From contig JBCCQA010000005.1 in the NCBI GenBank assembly GCA_039024635.1, positions 1-64,000 on the forward strand: a DNA stretch of 64,000 bases, read 5' to 3'. Below the pieces are notes generated by a model. The model worked only from the letters and a program-made list of their open reading frames with translations. It made no database searches and was not told the DNA's origin. Origin of the DNA: Kuafuiihalomonas sp039024635. Lineage in GTDB: Bacteria > Myxococcota > Kuafuiibacteriia > Kuafuiibacteriales > Kuafuiibacteriaceae. Position numbers and translations under genes: made by a program. Shown here piece after piece: positions 16,969 to 26,370 of this stretch. Position 1 is the first letter of the stretch. Each line of letters opens with the position of its first letter.

Positions 16969-17282
16969 GACGCTTCTGAAGGCTCGTCTCGGTGCTTGAG
17001 AATGGCCTTGAGCCATCGGTCCGTCGTGTCGGATGCCTCAGGCCCCCGTACCGGCTTATGGAGGTCTTCATTAAGAAAGCGCTCTACGAGCTCTCGGCGC
17101 TCGTAAACAGCGCGGGCCACGTCGGACTCTAGGGCGAGGACGTAGCGGGCCCAGTCTCGGTCGAAGTCGCCGCCGTCGTGGAGCTTCTGGCTGTAGGCGG
17201 TCTTCAGTGCGGAGAGGCGCTTTTCCGCGACTTCGTGGGCCTTCTTGAGCTCGCTGATGAGATGCGTCATTTGGCCAGGCAC
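16965..17282 (-). CDS. Hypothetical small helical protein
   Basis: This 105-residue protein may start at 17282 or at the second Met (MTHLISELKKAHEVAEKRLS, 17270). It is strongly helical and charged (LKTAYSQKLHDGG, YVLALESDVARAVYERREL), with no membrane segment or known motif. It is convergent with the coiled-coil gene, their 3' ends overlapping by 4 bp. Both lie between the integrase remnant and the second IS66, so they could be cargo of the same element. No function is assigned. Confidence 0.6.
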   Translation of the reverse strand: MPGQMTHLISELKKAHEVAEKRLSALKTAYSQKLHDGGDFDRDWARYVLALESDVARAVYERRELVERFLNEDLHKPVRGPEASDTTDRWLKAILKHRDEPSEAS

Positions 17283-17410
17283 CTAACGCAGAACGTCACG
17301 CGGGGCTTGGGCTTTCGGTGGCTTGACGAAGGCCTGTCTGGGGAGGGCGAATCTACGTGCTCGCCGTAGCCCGTCGTGACGATCGGCTCGGCCCGTCGTA
17401 GCCGGGCCGG

Positions 17411-17727
17411 ATGGCGAAACAACGAGCGATTTCGAGGCGCCGGCGGAGCTGGTCGGCGGAGCAGAAGCGTGAGCGGGTCGAGGAGGCGCGGGCGATGCGT
17501 GCGCGAGGCCAGCGGTGGCACGAGGTCTGTCGCGAGCTGGCGTGCTCAAGGGCTCGTTACGGCCGTGGATGCGGCAGTTCCCCTGCCGAGTCGCGGCCAG
17601 TCCTGCCCGTTCAAGTGATCCGAGCGACGCCCGAGCCCCAGCTCCTGTGTGTGGTCGCGCCCGACGGAATTCGGATCAAGGGCGTCGATCTCGACAGCGC
17701 GGTGCAGTTGGTGGAGATGCTCCGGTG
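17411..17727 (+). pseudogene. IS66 TnpA-like protein, frameshifted
   Basis: It reads MAKQRAISRRRRSWSAEQKR then RAMRARGQRWHEVCRELACS, a helix-turn-helix start. A frameshifted middle is followed by VAPDGIRIKGVDLDSAVQLV and EMLRC, aligning with the TnpA-like tail of copy 1 (TPKGFRVEGLDLEAAHELFE). The reading frame then continues into TnpB sequence without the expected stop. Confidence 0.65.
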
Positions 17728-17976
17728 CAGAGCTCTCGGCGTCGTCAAGTCTTCGCGGCGGCGGAGCCGACTGACCTTCGCAAGTCCTTCGACACCCTCG
17801 CGCGGATCGTCAAAACGAGCTCCGGCGCGACCCCGCATCCGGCGACCTGTTCTTGTTCGTGAATCGCGCGTGCAATCGGACCAAGGTTCTGTGGTGGGGC
17901 GGGACGGCCCTTTGCATCTTACAGAAGCGGCTCGAGAAAGGTCGCTTTGCCGCGCCGTGGAAGCGGACCGACGTCG
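17725..17976 (+). pseudogene. IS66 TnpB fragment
   Basis: A GTG at 17725 precedes QVFAAAEPTDLRKSFDTLAR, as in IS66 Orf2. A frameshift near 17820 is followed by LFVNRACNRTKVLWWGGTAL and CILQKRLEKGRFAAPWKR. The C-terminal third is deleted, and the sequence joins TnpC directly. Confidence 0.75.
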
Positions 17977-18607
17977 CCCTCAACAAGTTTGGCGATCACC
18001 TCCCGCTGGAGCGTCAGGCGCGCCGGATGAAGCGCGTCGGTCTCGACGTCCACTCGCAGACGCTATGGGATCAGACCTTCGCGTTGGCGAATCGTCTTCA
18101 GCCGGCGATCGAGCGCCTGCACGACTACCTGCTGTCGAAGGAGGTCGTGCTCGCCGACGAGACGCGATGGCCGCTGCGAGGAGCTCTCACCGATGACGCC
18201 AAGGCAGTGCGGCTCCAGGTCAGGGACGATCAGTCGCGGCCGATCGTGAATGCGGTCGGCGAGCGGCGGCTAAGGTGAAGGCCTTCAAGGGGAGCCCGAT
18301 CGCGAAGGCGCTTCAGTACCTGGAGAACTGGTGGGACCACCTGACGGTCTTTCTCGACGACCCTCGCGTGCCGCTGACGTCAAACGCTGTGGAGCGGTCG
18401 TTACGCGGGCCGGTGCTCGGTCGTAACAACCATTTCGGGTCGCGCTCGCAGCGCGGCACCGAAGTCGCCGCGCTCTTCTACAGCCTCATCGAGAGCTCAA
18501 TCCGGGCCGTTACCTCGACCTGGCCGCGAACGCTGCCATTCGCGGCGAAACCATCCCGCTTCCTCACGAAATCGACTGATGGGTCCCGGCCATCGCAGCT
18601 TACCTGA
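17977..18607 (+). pseudogene. IS66 TnpC middle and C-terminal fragments
   Basis: The first segment reads HLPLERQARRMKRVGLDVHS and ends near VVLADETRW, which carries the first catalytic Asp. A deletion then removes the region with the second Asp. The frame ending at 18278 is followed by a new frame from 18275 with WWDHLTVFLDDPRVPLTSNA and VERSLRGPVLGRNNHFGSRS, which holds the catalytic Glu and the typical IS66 C terminus. The element cannot transpose on its own. Confidence 0.8.
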
Positions 18608-18804
18608 TCATCCCTCGAGATTCTCCGGGGCTACGGCGAAGACGTACGGTGTTCTCACCGTCCCTCTCGGGCCACCGAGAACAAGGAGCCCCTCAGAAAC
18701 GGCTTGGGGCTGACGCTCGTGTGCTTCGGCAGATACAACCCAATAGCCCCTTGCTTTGGGACGGGCTGAGCCAGCTCTTCCTCGAACTCCGAGATGCATC
18801 GGCC
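18608..18804. other. Spacer between IS66 copy 2 and the protease operon
   Basis: No gene is supported here. On the minus strand an open stretch reads SEGLLVLGGPRGTVRTPYVF before a stop at 18608, but it has no start or family match and may be chance or a remnant. Confidence 0.4.
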
Positions 18805-20946
18805 TCAGCAGCTGGTGCCCGGGACACAGCTGCCGCCGCACTCGATGGTCCCGGCTGGGCATCCGCAGCCCGAAAGGGTGCACTCCTGGTCGGGTCGGCA
18901 GCTGTGGCCACAGGCGCCGCAGTTGCTCGGGTCCGTAAACTCGATGCAGACGCCCCCGCAGTCGAGCTCCGGACACTTGCAGTAGCCCGAGTCGCAGAAC
19001 TGGCCCGGGCCGCAAGCGGCACCACAGGCTCCACAGTGGAGTGGATCGGCGTACAAGCGTTTGCAGCCGGCGTCGCAGCAGTCCTCCCCGAGGCCGCAGC
19101 TGTTTCCGCACGCGCCGCAGTTGTCGTCGTCGGTCTCGAAGTCCACGCAGTCGTCGACCCCGCAACAGGACTCGCCGAAGCCGCAATCGCAGACCTCCTC
19201 GAACGACTCGCACTGGCCCAGTCCACCCATCGCACTGGTGCACTGCTGCACGTCCATACAGCAGTCCGCAGCGCTGGTGCAGGTCTGGGGGGACGTGGGG
19301 ACCGACCCGCAGCCAGGCTCTCCGGAGCGGCAGGGGCTGATGTAGCCCCAAGGCAGCGGGTCGAGCTCCCAGCAAGAGAGCTGAAACGAGGACCGGTACC
19401 AGGGCATGCTGGGGTCGTTCTGAGTCGACCAGTAGTAGTCCAAGTTGGTGCCTTTGTGCGTCTGGTGAAACAGACCGGGCAGCCGCTCGAAGCGAGGATC
19501 GGTCGGTCGGCTGGACCAAAGGTCCGAGCTTGCCGGTGAGACGGTCCTCGTCGGACCGAGGACGGTCGCACCAGGCGCAGTTCGGGCAGCGGCATAGGGC
19601 AGGTCAGGCCAAGCGCCGGGTCCGATGAGCGGAAACTCGTGGGGTGGTGGATCCTCTCGAAGCTCGGAGGCCGGTCCGCAGCAGGGCTGGGTACCGTAGG
19701 CGCAGGCAGAGCTCCAAGCCGGACCAGAGTAGGAGTCCTTGCCGGGCATGAACACGGTGGAGGAACCGCCCGATGTCGAGAAGTTCGCTCCCTGTCCACA
19801 GCCAGTCCAATAGCTGCACGAAAAGCCCCGGGACGGTACGCCGCTCGTTCCGTCGTGGAACATGATCGAGTGGTCGAAGTTCATCTCGACGTCGCAGCTG
19901 CGGTAGTGAACCTGGTACTCGAAGTCTTGGCTGTTGATGATGCTGCTGTGGCTGACGTCGAACCTTCCGCAGGAGACGAGTTCGATGAGCCAGGTCCCGC
20001 TCAACGCTTCGTTCTCGTAGAACAAGGTGTTGCGGAGCTCCATGTTGGACTGGTGATCGATCCGAAGCATCTTCGTGCCCGTGATGGGGAAGTTCCGATT
20101 GAAGATGGTGTGCTCGACGTAGACGTCCGCCGTACCCTGGGCTCGGATGCCGTCCGTGTTCCCCACGAACCAGTTGGGCTGGTAGTCCAGGTGACCGCCG
20201 TGGCCGGAGGTCCTCGTGAGCCAGACCTTGGGTTGGCGAATGGCGGACGGTCCTGCTGGACAGCCGACGTCCGGCGATACCGCTCTCAGGCCCTGATGGT
20301 TGTTCACGACCTGCAGATTGGTGGCGTAGAGCGCGCTGATGGGTTCGGACGGCGAGAGCACGTCGGAGTACAGATGGATCCCGAGCTGTGAGTCATGGAC
20401 CTTGACGAAGTCCAAGCGAGCCGAGCCCCCGTCGTCGACAAAGATACCGTCTCCGCCCGGCGCGCTTATATCGATGGGAAACGTGCTCGTGCCCCATGTC
20501 GACTGGGGTGCGTCCATATCGCCGCGCATCCACACCCGAGAGCCGAGAATTTCCACGGCGTTGCCGGTATCGGCGAAGATCGAGATGCTGGGGTCGCCGG
20601 TCGCGGACGGTCCCAGGAATGCGTAACGTACGCCCTCGAAACGGACGACCGGGCCCATGGCATACCTCAAGCGAACGACGCCCGAGCCAGCCGAAACGAT
20701 GCGTACGCTCTGCCTGTCTCTTACGTCGATGGGCTCGAAGGTACAGCTCGGACAGGTTCCGGAGTTGCCGACCAGGACCAGCTCGATCTCAGGGCCGCTG
20801 CAAGTCGAGCTCAACGCGGTGGCCGCGTTCAGAAAAGACCCCGGCGTCACGGCGGTCGGGTCGATGGTGCAGACGGTCTGGGCTAGAGAGGCTTTCGAGA
20901 CCAGGAGCAAGGCTGCGAGGAAGGTCAATCTCAGGGTCGTCTTCAT
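18805..20946 (-). CDS. Secreted right-handed beta-helix protein with Cys-rich C-terminal repeats
   Basis: This 713-residue protein has a clear signal peptide (MKTTLRLTFLAALLLVSKAS, cleavage near AQ-TVC). Residues about 50-430 look like a parallel beta-helix (FEGVRYAFLGPSATGDPSIS, VKVHDSQLGIHLYSDVL, VEHTIFNRNFPITGTKMLRI, ELRNTLFYENEALSGTWL). Residues from about 560 are Cys-rich repeats of the form DNCGACGNSCGLGEDCCDAG and SNCGACGHSCRPDQECTLSG, known from many myxobacterial surface proteins. The ATG at 20946 is 72 bp downstream of the subtilase stop, so it may be the last gene of the sigma/CHAT/subtilase operon. It is probably a surface or secreted protein; the ligand is unknown. Confidence 0.85.
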   Translation of the reverse strand: MKTTLRLTFLAALLLVSKASLAQTVCTIDPTAVTPGSFLNAATALSSTCSGPEIELVLVGNSGTCPSCTFEPIDVRDRQSVRIVSAGSGVVRLRYAMGPVVRFEGVRYAFLGPSATGDPSISIFADTGNAVEILGSRVWMRGDMDAPQSTWGTSTFPIDISAPGGDGIFVDDGGSARLDFVKVHDSQLGIHLYSDVLSPSEPISALYATNLQVVNNHQGLRAVSPDVGCPAGPSAIRQPKVWLTRTSGHGGHLDYQPNWFVGNTDGIRAQGTADVYVEHTIFNRNFPITGTKMLRIDHQSNMELRNTLFYENEALSGTWLIELVSCGRFDVSHSSIINSQDFEYQVHYRSCDVEMNFDHSIMFHDGTSGVPSRGFSCSYWTGCGQGANFSTSGGSSTVFMPGKDSYSGPAWSSACAYGTQPCCGPASELREDPPPHEFPLIGPGAWPDLPYAAARTAPGATVLGPTRTVSPASSDLWSSRPTDPRFERLPGLFHQTHKGTNLDYYWSTQNDPSMPWYRSSFQLSCWELDPLPWGYISPCRSGEPGCGSVPTSPQTCTSAADCCMDVQQCTSAMGGLGQCESFEEVCDCGFGESCCGVDDCVDFETDDDNCGACGNSCGLGEDCCDAGCKRLYADPLHCGACGAACGPGQFCDSGYCKCPELDCGGVCIEFTDPSNCGACGHSCRPDQECTLSGCGCPAGTIECGGSCVPGTSC

Positions 20947-21018
20947 GGTTCCTTGGGCGGCGCGGCCAATGGCCGGAGCACCCTAGGTACATGGCTGGAC
21001 CCGCGGATCAGACGCGGC

Positions 21019-22899
21019 TCATGGATCGGCCAGGAGCAGCCTGGACGACACGGCCTCGATCTCGCCCCCGCCTAGCCACAGCGTTCCCCTGAGTTCGACG
21101 GATTCCAACCCGAGGGCCGGCTTTCCAATGTCGTCGACGCGATAGCTCAACCCGGGATGGATCTCGGCCACGGTCGGATCGAGGTCACCCAAGGCCACGT
21201 GGGTCTGGGCGCCCAAGGGGTCGATGAGAACCAAGGTGGGGTTCTCGAGAGGAATCGTCGGCGTGTCGATGGTGACCTGAATCGACACTCGGCCCGAGGC
21301 GTCCTCCCAGTACAGGCACTCCGGGCACACGTAGATCGGCTGTGGTCCGACGCTGGGCTCTCCGGCCGAGCTATAGGTCTGCTGCAGCGGGCACACCACG
21401 TCGGTCGTTCGCGGGACGGGTCCTCTTCGCAGCTCGGTCGTCGTGCATACGGCCGGAATGGGCGAGCTGGCGGCCATGGCGGCGGCGCTGACCCGAAAGG
21501 ACGCCGCCGTCAGAGACGACACCGTTTTCGATGGCGCCTCGTCCACGTACGCGCCGCGGGTCGTGCAGCTCATTCCGTGACAAGCGCCAGCGCTCGCGCA
21601 TGCCCCGTGAACGGCCCCACAGCTCGCAAGACGCCGAAGGTTCTGACAGGGACCGGGATGGCAAACCTCCGCCGGCCGATTCAGGTCGACGCCTTCGGCC
21701 AGGATGTGCCCGTAGACTTGGTCGCCGGACCAACCAGGCTGAAAGCTCCACACCAGGGCGGCTGTGCTCGCCGCCATCAGACTGGCGACTGAAGTCCCGG
21801 TCACCGGTCGGGTGACCACCTTTGCCGGATCCGGCGCGATCGCCAGAGCGGCTGGGGCCACGAGAAGCGTTTCCGAGAGGGGCCTCGAGATCGACAGCCT
21901 ACGGTCGGCACCGTCGACGCCGCTAACCGCGTGAAGAAGGGCTGTGCTTCCGTCGAAGGCGGGGCCCGCACCTTCGAGGCTAGCGCAGTCTTGAAGGCTC
22001 GGGGCCGCTCGATCGTGCCACGCCGCCGGGAACATCAGGCCATCGCGGTGGTGGGCGCCGCCCGACTCATTGCCGGCGGCGGCGAAGACGAGAGCGCCTC
22101 GGCACACCGCGTGGCGTAGCGCCGCGATTACCGACCGAGCCGATGGACGTTCACCCGGTGCGTCACCGATCTGGCCCCCGTACAGGGGCCGAGGAAGCCA
22201 GCCAAGGCTCAGGTTCAGGACGAGGCGATCGCTGGGGCCGCGCAGGGACTCGAAGGCGTCGACGGCGTCGTAGATGGCTCGGGCCAGATCCGACTGGCGG
22301 CCGATGACGCCCCCCAGTAGCTCCGTCTCCCAGCTCGTCCCGTCCCAGAACAGAGGCAGGGCCAGCTCGTGGTGCAGGCGAAAAAGGCAGTTCGCGCCAG
22401 CGCCCGGGCAGCCCAGGTCTCGGGCTAGCAGCTCCAGGACGTAACCGTGGTCGCTGTGAAAGCCTGCCGCCGGCCCGCCGCTAGGGCTCGACGGACTGGT
22501 GTCCAGGAGGGCCAGCCATGTCCGTGCGAGCGGTGTCGCCGTCGTCAGGTCCAGTGTCTCTCGCTGGGTCCGGAAGGCATCGAGCAGCGTGGCCTCCCAG
22601 CTCAAAGGACTCACGACCGCGCAGTCGGGCTCGACCTGCGAGGCCACCGGCCATGCCGCCTGGTCCGCCAGCCGCTCGTGTACGCAGTAGCGGGCCAGCT
22701 CTCCCGTGGTGCCGGGAAAAAGGGGCTGCGATTGGTAGGCCGCAGTCCCGACTGCACATCCAGCGGGGTCGTACGAAATCAGGCGGGCGTCCGAACAGAC
22801 GTCGGCGATGGCGGGCAGGGGCTCGACGACCGGGGTAGCACTCGCAATGGGGAGGCCGACCCAGCAGAAGCCGAAGAAACCGACGAAAGATCGGAGCAT
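21019..22899 (-). CDS. Secreted subtilisin-like serine protease (S8 family)
   Basis: This 626-residue protein starts at ATG 22899 with a signal peptide (MLRSFVGFFGFCWVGLPIAS); an upstream GTG at 22923 is possible. The catalytic triad is present although divergent: Asp133 in LALLDTSPSS, His151 in GFHSDHGYVLELLARDL, and Ser370 in RPVTGTSVASLMAAS. The oxyanion Asn277 lies in LVFAAAGNESGGA. The region after the catalytic domain is Cys-rich (CHPGPCQNLRRLASC), and a beta-rich C-terminal domain follows. Family S8 enzymes cleave peptides with broad specificity. It lies 48 bp downstream of the CHAT lipoprotein gene, suggesting the two proteases act in one pathway. Its substrate is unknown. Confidence 0.9.
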   Translation of the reverse strand: MLRSFVGFFGFCWVGLPIASATPVVEPLPAIADVCSDARLISYDPAGCAVGTAAYQSQPLFPGTTGELARYCVHERLADQAAWPVASQVEPDCAVVSPLSWEATLLDAFRTQRETLDLTTATPLARTWLALLDTSPSSPSGGPAAGFHSDHGYVLELLARDLGCPGAGANCLFRLHHELALPLFWDGTSWETELLGGVIGRQSDLARAIYDAVDAFESLRGPSDRLVLNLSLGWLPRPLYGGQIGDAPGERPSARSVIAALRHAVCRGALVFAAAGNESGGAHHRDGLMFPAAWHDRAAPSLQDCASLEGAGPAFDGSTALLHAVSGVDGADRRLSISRPLSETLLVAPAALAIAPDPAKVVTRPVTGTSVASLMAASTAALVWSFQPGWSGDQVYGHILAEGVDLNRPAEVCHPGPCQNLRRLASCGAVHGACASAGACHGMSCTTRGAYVDEAPSKTVSSLTAASFRVSAAAMAASSPIPAVCTTTELRRGPVPRTTDVVCPLQQTYSSAGEPSVGPQPIYVCPECLYWEDASGRVSIQVTIDTPTIPLENPTLVLIDPLGAQTHVALGDLDPTVAEIHPGLSYRVDDIGKPALGLESVELRGTLWLGGGEIEAVSSRLLLADP

Positions 22900-22947
22900 G
22901 TCAGGGTGTACAACGGAGCCCACTGCGATCTGACGCGAAAAAGTAGG

Positions 22948-25602
22948 CTATCGAAGGAGGAGCCGGAAGGGGAGCGGTTGGTCGGGGCCTCGGTAGGCAG
23001 CCATGGCTTCCTGGAAGGCCGTTTCGAAGCCCCTCGGGCTCCCGTCCCACACCTGGTAGAAAAGGCGACTGAACCGTTCACCGTGTCGATCCGGGACATC
23101 GAACGGGCTGGCCACCACGGCCGAGGTCCCGGCCAGCACCATGGCTTCTGCGGTGCCAATGGCTCGGGCCAGGCCTGGCTGGGCCCGGGCGGCGGTGACG
23201 CATCCCGACAAGATGGCCGTCGTGGGTGCCCAGTCCAGTGCGATGATGTCCGAAGACCGCAGACGCACGTCTGGTCCGAGCGCGATTTGACCTCGGAGCT
23301 CATCGGCCCCGACCTGGTCGCCGTGTCCGATGAAGTGGAAGTGGGTCCCGGCGACGCCGTGAGCGCGGAGGGGTTCGGAGCCTCTCACAGGCCGAAGAGG
23401 AATGTCCTTCTCTCGGGCCCAGCTCCGCACGTGCCCAGACTCGGCCTGGGCCCATGCCAACCCCGCCGTTTCGTCGACCGCCAGCGCCACGCGCTCGATG
23501 GGGGCAACCGGGCCTTCTCGGCAGGGCAGGTCCAGGCTGTGCGCCAACAGTGGCGTGGGCCCAGGGCCGGTCGTTCCCGTGGGCCGTCGTCCTGCGCGAA
23601 AGTCGACGTCGGCCAAGGACTCCGGGACCACGAGGAGAAGCCTCTCCGCCTCACTGAGGCTCGACTCCAGCAAGGCCCACAAGCCCTCGGCCGTGGGGGG
23701 TGAGCGGAGCTGCCGGACGCCCAAGCCGTCCGTTCGAAAAATGATCCAGTCTTCCCGTGACGACGGAAGAACGACGAGCTTGATCGTGCCAGGAGGCGGC
23801 GCACAGAGCCCTTGGCCCCACCGCAGGTCGGGTTTCAGTCGGAGGAGTGTGTCCCACAGACTTCGTTGGGCGGCGCGGCCGAGGTCCTGATCCCGGTTTC
23901 GCTGAGCTTCGAGCTCTGCCTTGGACAAGCGCCAAGCTTCCATCCTTCGTTTCTCGATGCCGTCCACGGTCTCTCGGTAGTCCGACAGCGCGCGAAGCCA
24001 GGTCCTCCGGGGTGGGCCCTCCAGCCTCGAGATCAGGTCCTGGACTCGGTAGCGCTCCAACGTTCGACGGATGGTTCTTCGGGCGGTGTTCGCGGCCTCT
24101 TCAATTCGCCCTAGTCGAATCAGGACCTCGACCATGTCCGAAAGGAAGTAGGCCCGACTTCGAACGGGGATGGCCGAGCTCGGGTCGGGGGCGCTCGCCA
24201 GCTCGAGTTCGGAAAGAGCCAGGGCTTGCCTGTAGTCTTCAGCCGCCCGCTCGAGCGCACCGCCGGCAAGGTGCGCCCTGGCTTGGCCAAGCACGGCGAT
24301 TCGCTGCCAGTCGGTGCGGGCCACCGACCGTGCCATGGCCAGGGCCTTGTCGAAGCTACGAAGCGCGCCTTCTCGGTTCTTCTCCAACAAGGCCAACTCT
24401 GCCTTCAGCTCCAGGAAGAAGAGGCCGTAGGTAGGGTCTTCTTCCGGGGCCTCGACTTGTTCGACGATGGCCAGGGCCTCTTCGGCTTCTCCCAGGGCGA
24501 GGGCCAGGGCAGCGCGCTCTAGCCGCAGATGATCCCTGAGCTTGGACGGTGCGCAGTTCATTCCATCCAGGCCTTCGATGTGGGCGTCCAGGCGAGGTAT
24601 CAAGGCGTCGAGGGCCCCTCGTGATGGAGCTAGCTCGAGGCGACGGCGTTCCGCTCGCGCCATGTTCACGATCAGAACGGCGGAGGCGCAGCTGATGTCT
24701 TCGGTCAGCCATCGGCGCCACAGTCCATTCGCCTGCTCGTAGCGACCGCGCAGGGCCAGGGTCGAGGCCAAAGCATCGTCGATAGCCCGTCGATAGGCCC
24801 GGCGGTCCGTCCTCTCGGCGATGCCTTGAGCCTCCTCGAGTTGGGTCGTGGCCGAACCGTGGTCTGTGAGCTCTAGACTGAGGATGGCCGAGAAGTAGGC
24901 GTGCTTCATCCGAGTTACCGGGCTGAGCTCGGGACAAGCGCGCGCGCCGTCCAGGGCCCGGTCCGCCGCCTCCAGATCGTGTGCGAGGGTGAAGTGATAG
25001 ACGGCCGCGTAGAGGTCCGAACAGACCACGGATGAGATCATCGGGGCCTGAGCGGCCGCCTCGAGGAGCTCCTCGGCCTTCTCTCGAAGGGATGCTTTGC
25101 GCGTCCGAAGTCGAAGCTGCAACGAGGCGGCCAGCACCTTTTCTTCGGGTGTCCAGCTCTCCTGCGCTTCGTCCAGGATCCGAAGGGCCGCTTCCGACTC
25201 TCCTCGTCGTCGGGCCTGGGTCGCTGCACGCAGTCGCTCTCCGTTCGGAAGCCGAAGGACCTCCAGTTCCCGTCCTGCGTGTTGAGCACGAATATGCAGG
25301 CGCGTCGACGCCTTCGGGGGCGGGAACCGAAAGCGAACGCCGCTCCCGTGCTTCTCCCTTCGCGTCTCTGGTAGGCTGCCCCTGGACGATTCGAGTTGGG
25401 CTTCGACGGGCGACCAGATGACCAGGTCTTCGGCGCCGTCCACGTAGCAGCGACTTTCCGACTCCAGGGCACAGCCCGCCCATTCGATGGCGAGGATGTC
25501 GGGCGGACGGGGGGGAGTCCGTGGGGGAGTCTCCGTGGCTGGGCAGCCGGTCCCGAGGAGCCAGACGAGGACTCCGCTCGTTCGTCGCAGGCCGATGGCC
25601 AT
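22948..25602 (-). CDS. TPR-CHAT (caspase-like) lipoprotein
   Basis: This 884-residue protein starts MAIGLRRTSGVLVWLLGTGC, a lipoprotein signal with lipobox-like LGTGC; GAGGGGG lies before the ATG. After a Pro-rich linker and a beta-rich segment, residues about 130-590 are helical TPR-like repeats (YEQANGLWRRWLTED, GALRSFDKALAMARS, GALERAAEDYRQALALSELE). Residues about 640-884 are a CHAT caspase-like peptidase domain. The catalytic dyad is intact: His760 in HFHFIGHGD and Cys801 in AILSGCVTA. CHAT proteases cleave partner proteins on activation. Placement behind a sigma/anti-sigma pair and before a subtilase suggests a regulated proteolytic cascade at the envelope. The target is not identifiable from sequence. 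Confidence 0.92.
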   Translation of the reverse strand: MAIGLRRTSGVLVWLLGTGCPATETPPRTPPRPPDILAIEWAGCALESESRCYVDGAEDLVIWSPVEAQLESSRGSLPETRREKHGSGVRFRFPPPKASTRLHIRAQHAGRELEVLRLPNGERLRAATQARRRGESEAALRILDEAQESWTPEEKVLAASLQLRLRTRKASLREKAEELLEAAAQAPMISSVVCSDLYAAVYHFTLAHDLEAADRALDGARACPELSPVTRMKHAYFSAILSLELTDHGSATTQLEEAQGIAERTDRRAYRRAIDDALASTLALRGRYEQANGLWRRWLTEDISCASAVLIVNMARAERRRLELAPSRGALDALIPRLDAHIEGLDGMNCAPSKLRDHLRLERAALALALGEAEEALAIVEQVEAPEEDPTYGLFFLELKAELALLEKNREGALRSFDKALAMARSVARTDWQRIAVLGQARAHLAGGALERAAEDYRQALALSELELASAPDPSSAIPVRSRAYFLSDMVEVLIRLGRIEEAANTARRTIRRTLERYRVQDLISRLEGPPRRTWLRALSDYRETVDGIEKRRMEAWRLSKAELEAQRNRDQDLGRAAQRSLWDTLLRLKPDLRWGQGLCAPPPGTIKLVVLPSSREDWIIFRTDGLGVRQLRSPPTAEGLWALLESSLSEAERLLLVVPESLADVDFRAGRRPTGTTGPGPTPLLAHSLDLPCREGPVAPIERVALAVDETAGLAWAQAESGHVRSWAREKDIPLRPVRGSEPLRAHGVAGTHFHFIGHGDQVGADELRGQIALGPDVRLRSSDIIALDWAPTTAILSGCVTAARAQPGLARAIGTAEAMVLAGTSAVVASPFDVPDRHGERFSRLFYQVWDGSPRGFETAFQEAMAAYRGPDQPLPFRLLLR

Positions 25603-25653
25603 GGGACCCCCTCGCAGGGTCGAAGGACTCGGGCCAAGGGGCCCCTACCCGAA

Positions 25654-26370
25654 TCAGTCGAGCTCGATCGGGCTTTCCTGGATGACGACGGCCAGCTCGA
25701 CGGTCTGCCCCGATGAGGAGCCATCTCGGGGCGCGACCTGCAGCGTCACATCGGCGGGTCCGCTTTCCTCCCCGAAGAGGTCCTCGGTTCGGCCTCGCCA
25801 CCGGACCGAGCCCGAAGAGGCAATCGTCGGCGAGACGCCTAAGGGCTTCGGGTCCCGACCCTCGCGACGGATGCTGGCCGAGGCGACGAGGGTTTGGTCC
25901 ACTTCGGTCTCGGGGCGAAGCACCAGCTCAAGGGTCGTCCCGAGCGCAAATCGCTTGGGGCCGCTCTCGGAAACGGCGCCCCGGGTCGTGCGAAGCTCAC
26001 CCTGGACCGACAGGGCATAGGCTGGGAGGGGGTCGACGCGGGACGTGGGCCAAGAAAGAACCAGAGCGATCGACGCAGCGACCGCCATGATGGCGGCCCC
26101 CACCGTCCTTCGTCGCTTCCTCGTCGACCGCACTTGTTGCACTTGCCGAACGGCCCGATGAGACAGCTCGCTGACTGCCGTATCTGACATCGGCATGTGG
26201 AGCTCGATGAGTCGGGCCAACTCGGGGGAAGAGGCGGCCTCCGACAGCAGCCCTTCGAGCTCGTCGGAGGGCAGTTGGCCTTTCGAGAGTCGCTCCAGGC
26301 GTTCGTCCGCCCATTCGGAACGAGCCTTGTCGACGATTTGGCCCATCAGCTCTTCATCTCGATCGGACAT
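25654..26370 (-). CDS. Anti-sigma-factor-like single-pass membrane protein
   Basis: This 238-residue protein starts at ATG 26370 (MSDRDEELMGQIVDKARSEW); its start lies inside the 3' end of the sigma gene (17-bp overlap), implying coupled translation. The N-terminal 100 residues are helical and cytoplasmic (GQLPSDELEGLLSEAASSPE). One membrane helix follows (VGAAIMAVAASIALVLSWPT), then a beta-rich periplasmic domain (RFALGTTLELVLRPETEVDQ). There is no zinc-binding HxxxCxxC motif. The gene order and topology fit an anti-sigma factor; direct binding is inferred. Confidence 0.75.
   Translation of the reverse strand: MSDRDEELMGQIVDKARSEWADERLERLSKGQLPSDELEGLLSEAASSPELARLIELHMPMSDTAVSELSHRAVRQVQQVRSTRKRRRTVGAAIMAVAASIALVLSWPTSRVDPLPAYALSVQGELRTTRGAVSESGPKRFALGTTLELVLRPETEVDQTLVASASIRREGRDPKPLGVSPTIASSGSVRWRGRTEDLFGEESGPADVTLQVAPRDGSSSGQTVELAVVIQESPIELD

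Larger units (their letters stand above)
17411..18607 (+). mobile_element. Decayed IS66-family element, copy 2, internally deleted
   Basis: It contains a TnpA-like gene, a TnpB gene and the tail of TnpC. TnpB is joined directly to the middle of TnpC at about 17976, so the TnpC N terminus is missing. It is related to copy 1 but retains the TnpC C terminus that copy 1 lacks. No terminal repeats could be defined. Confidence 0.85.

Noticed and set aside
18649..19539. Plus-strand Ala/Val-rich frame opposite the beta-helix gene
   Set aside because: It is the mirror of Cys-rich repeat codons. The minus frame has a signal peptide and known repeats.
24356..25801. Second long minus-strand frame inside the CHAT gene
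   Set aside because: It is Arg/Pro/Gly-rich out-of-frame sequence typical of high-GC DNA. The TPR-CHAT frame is coherent.
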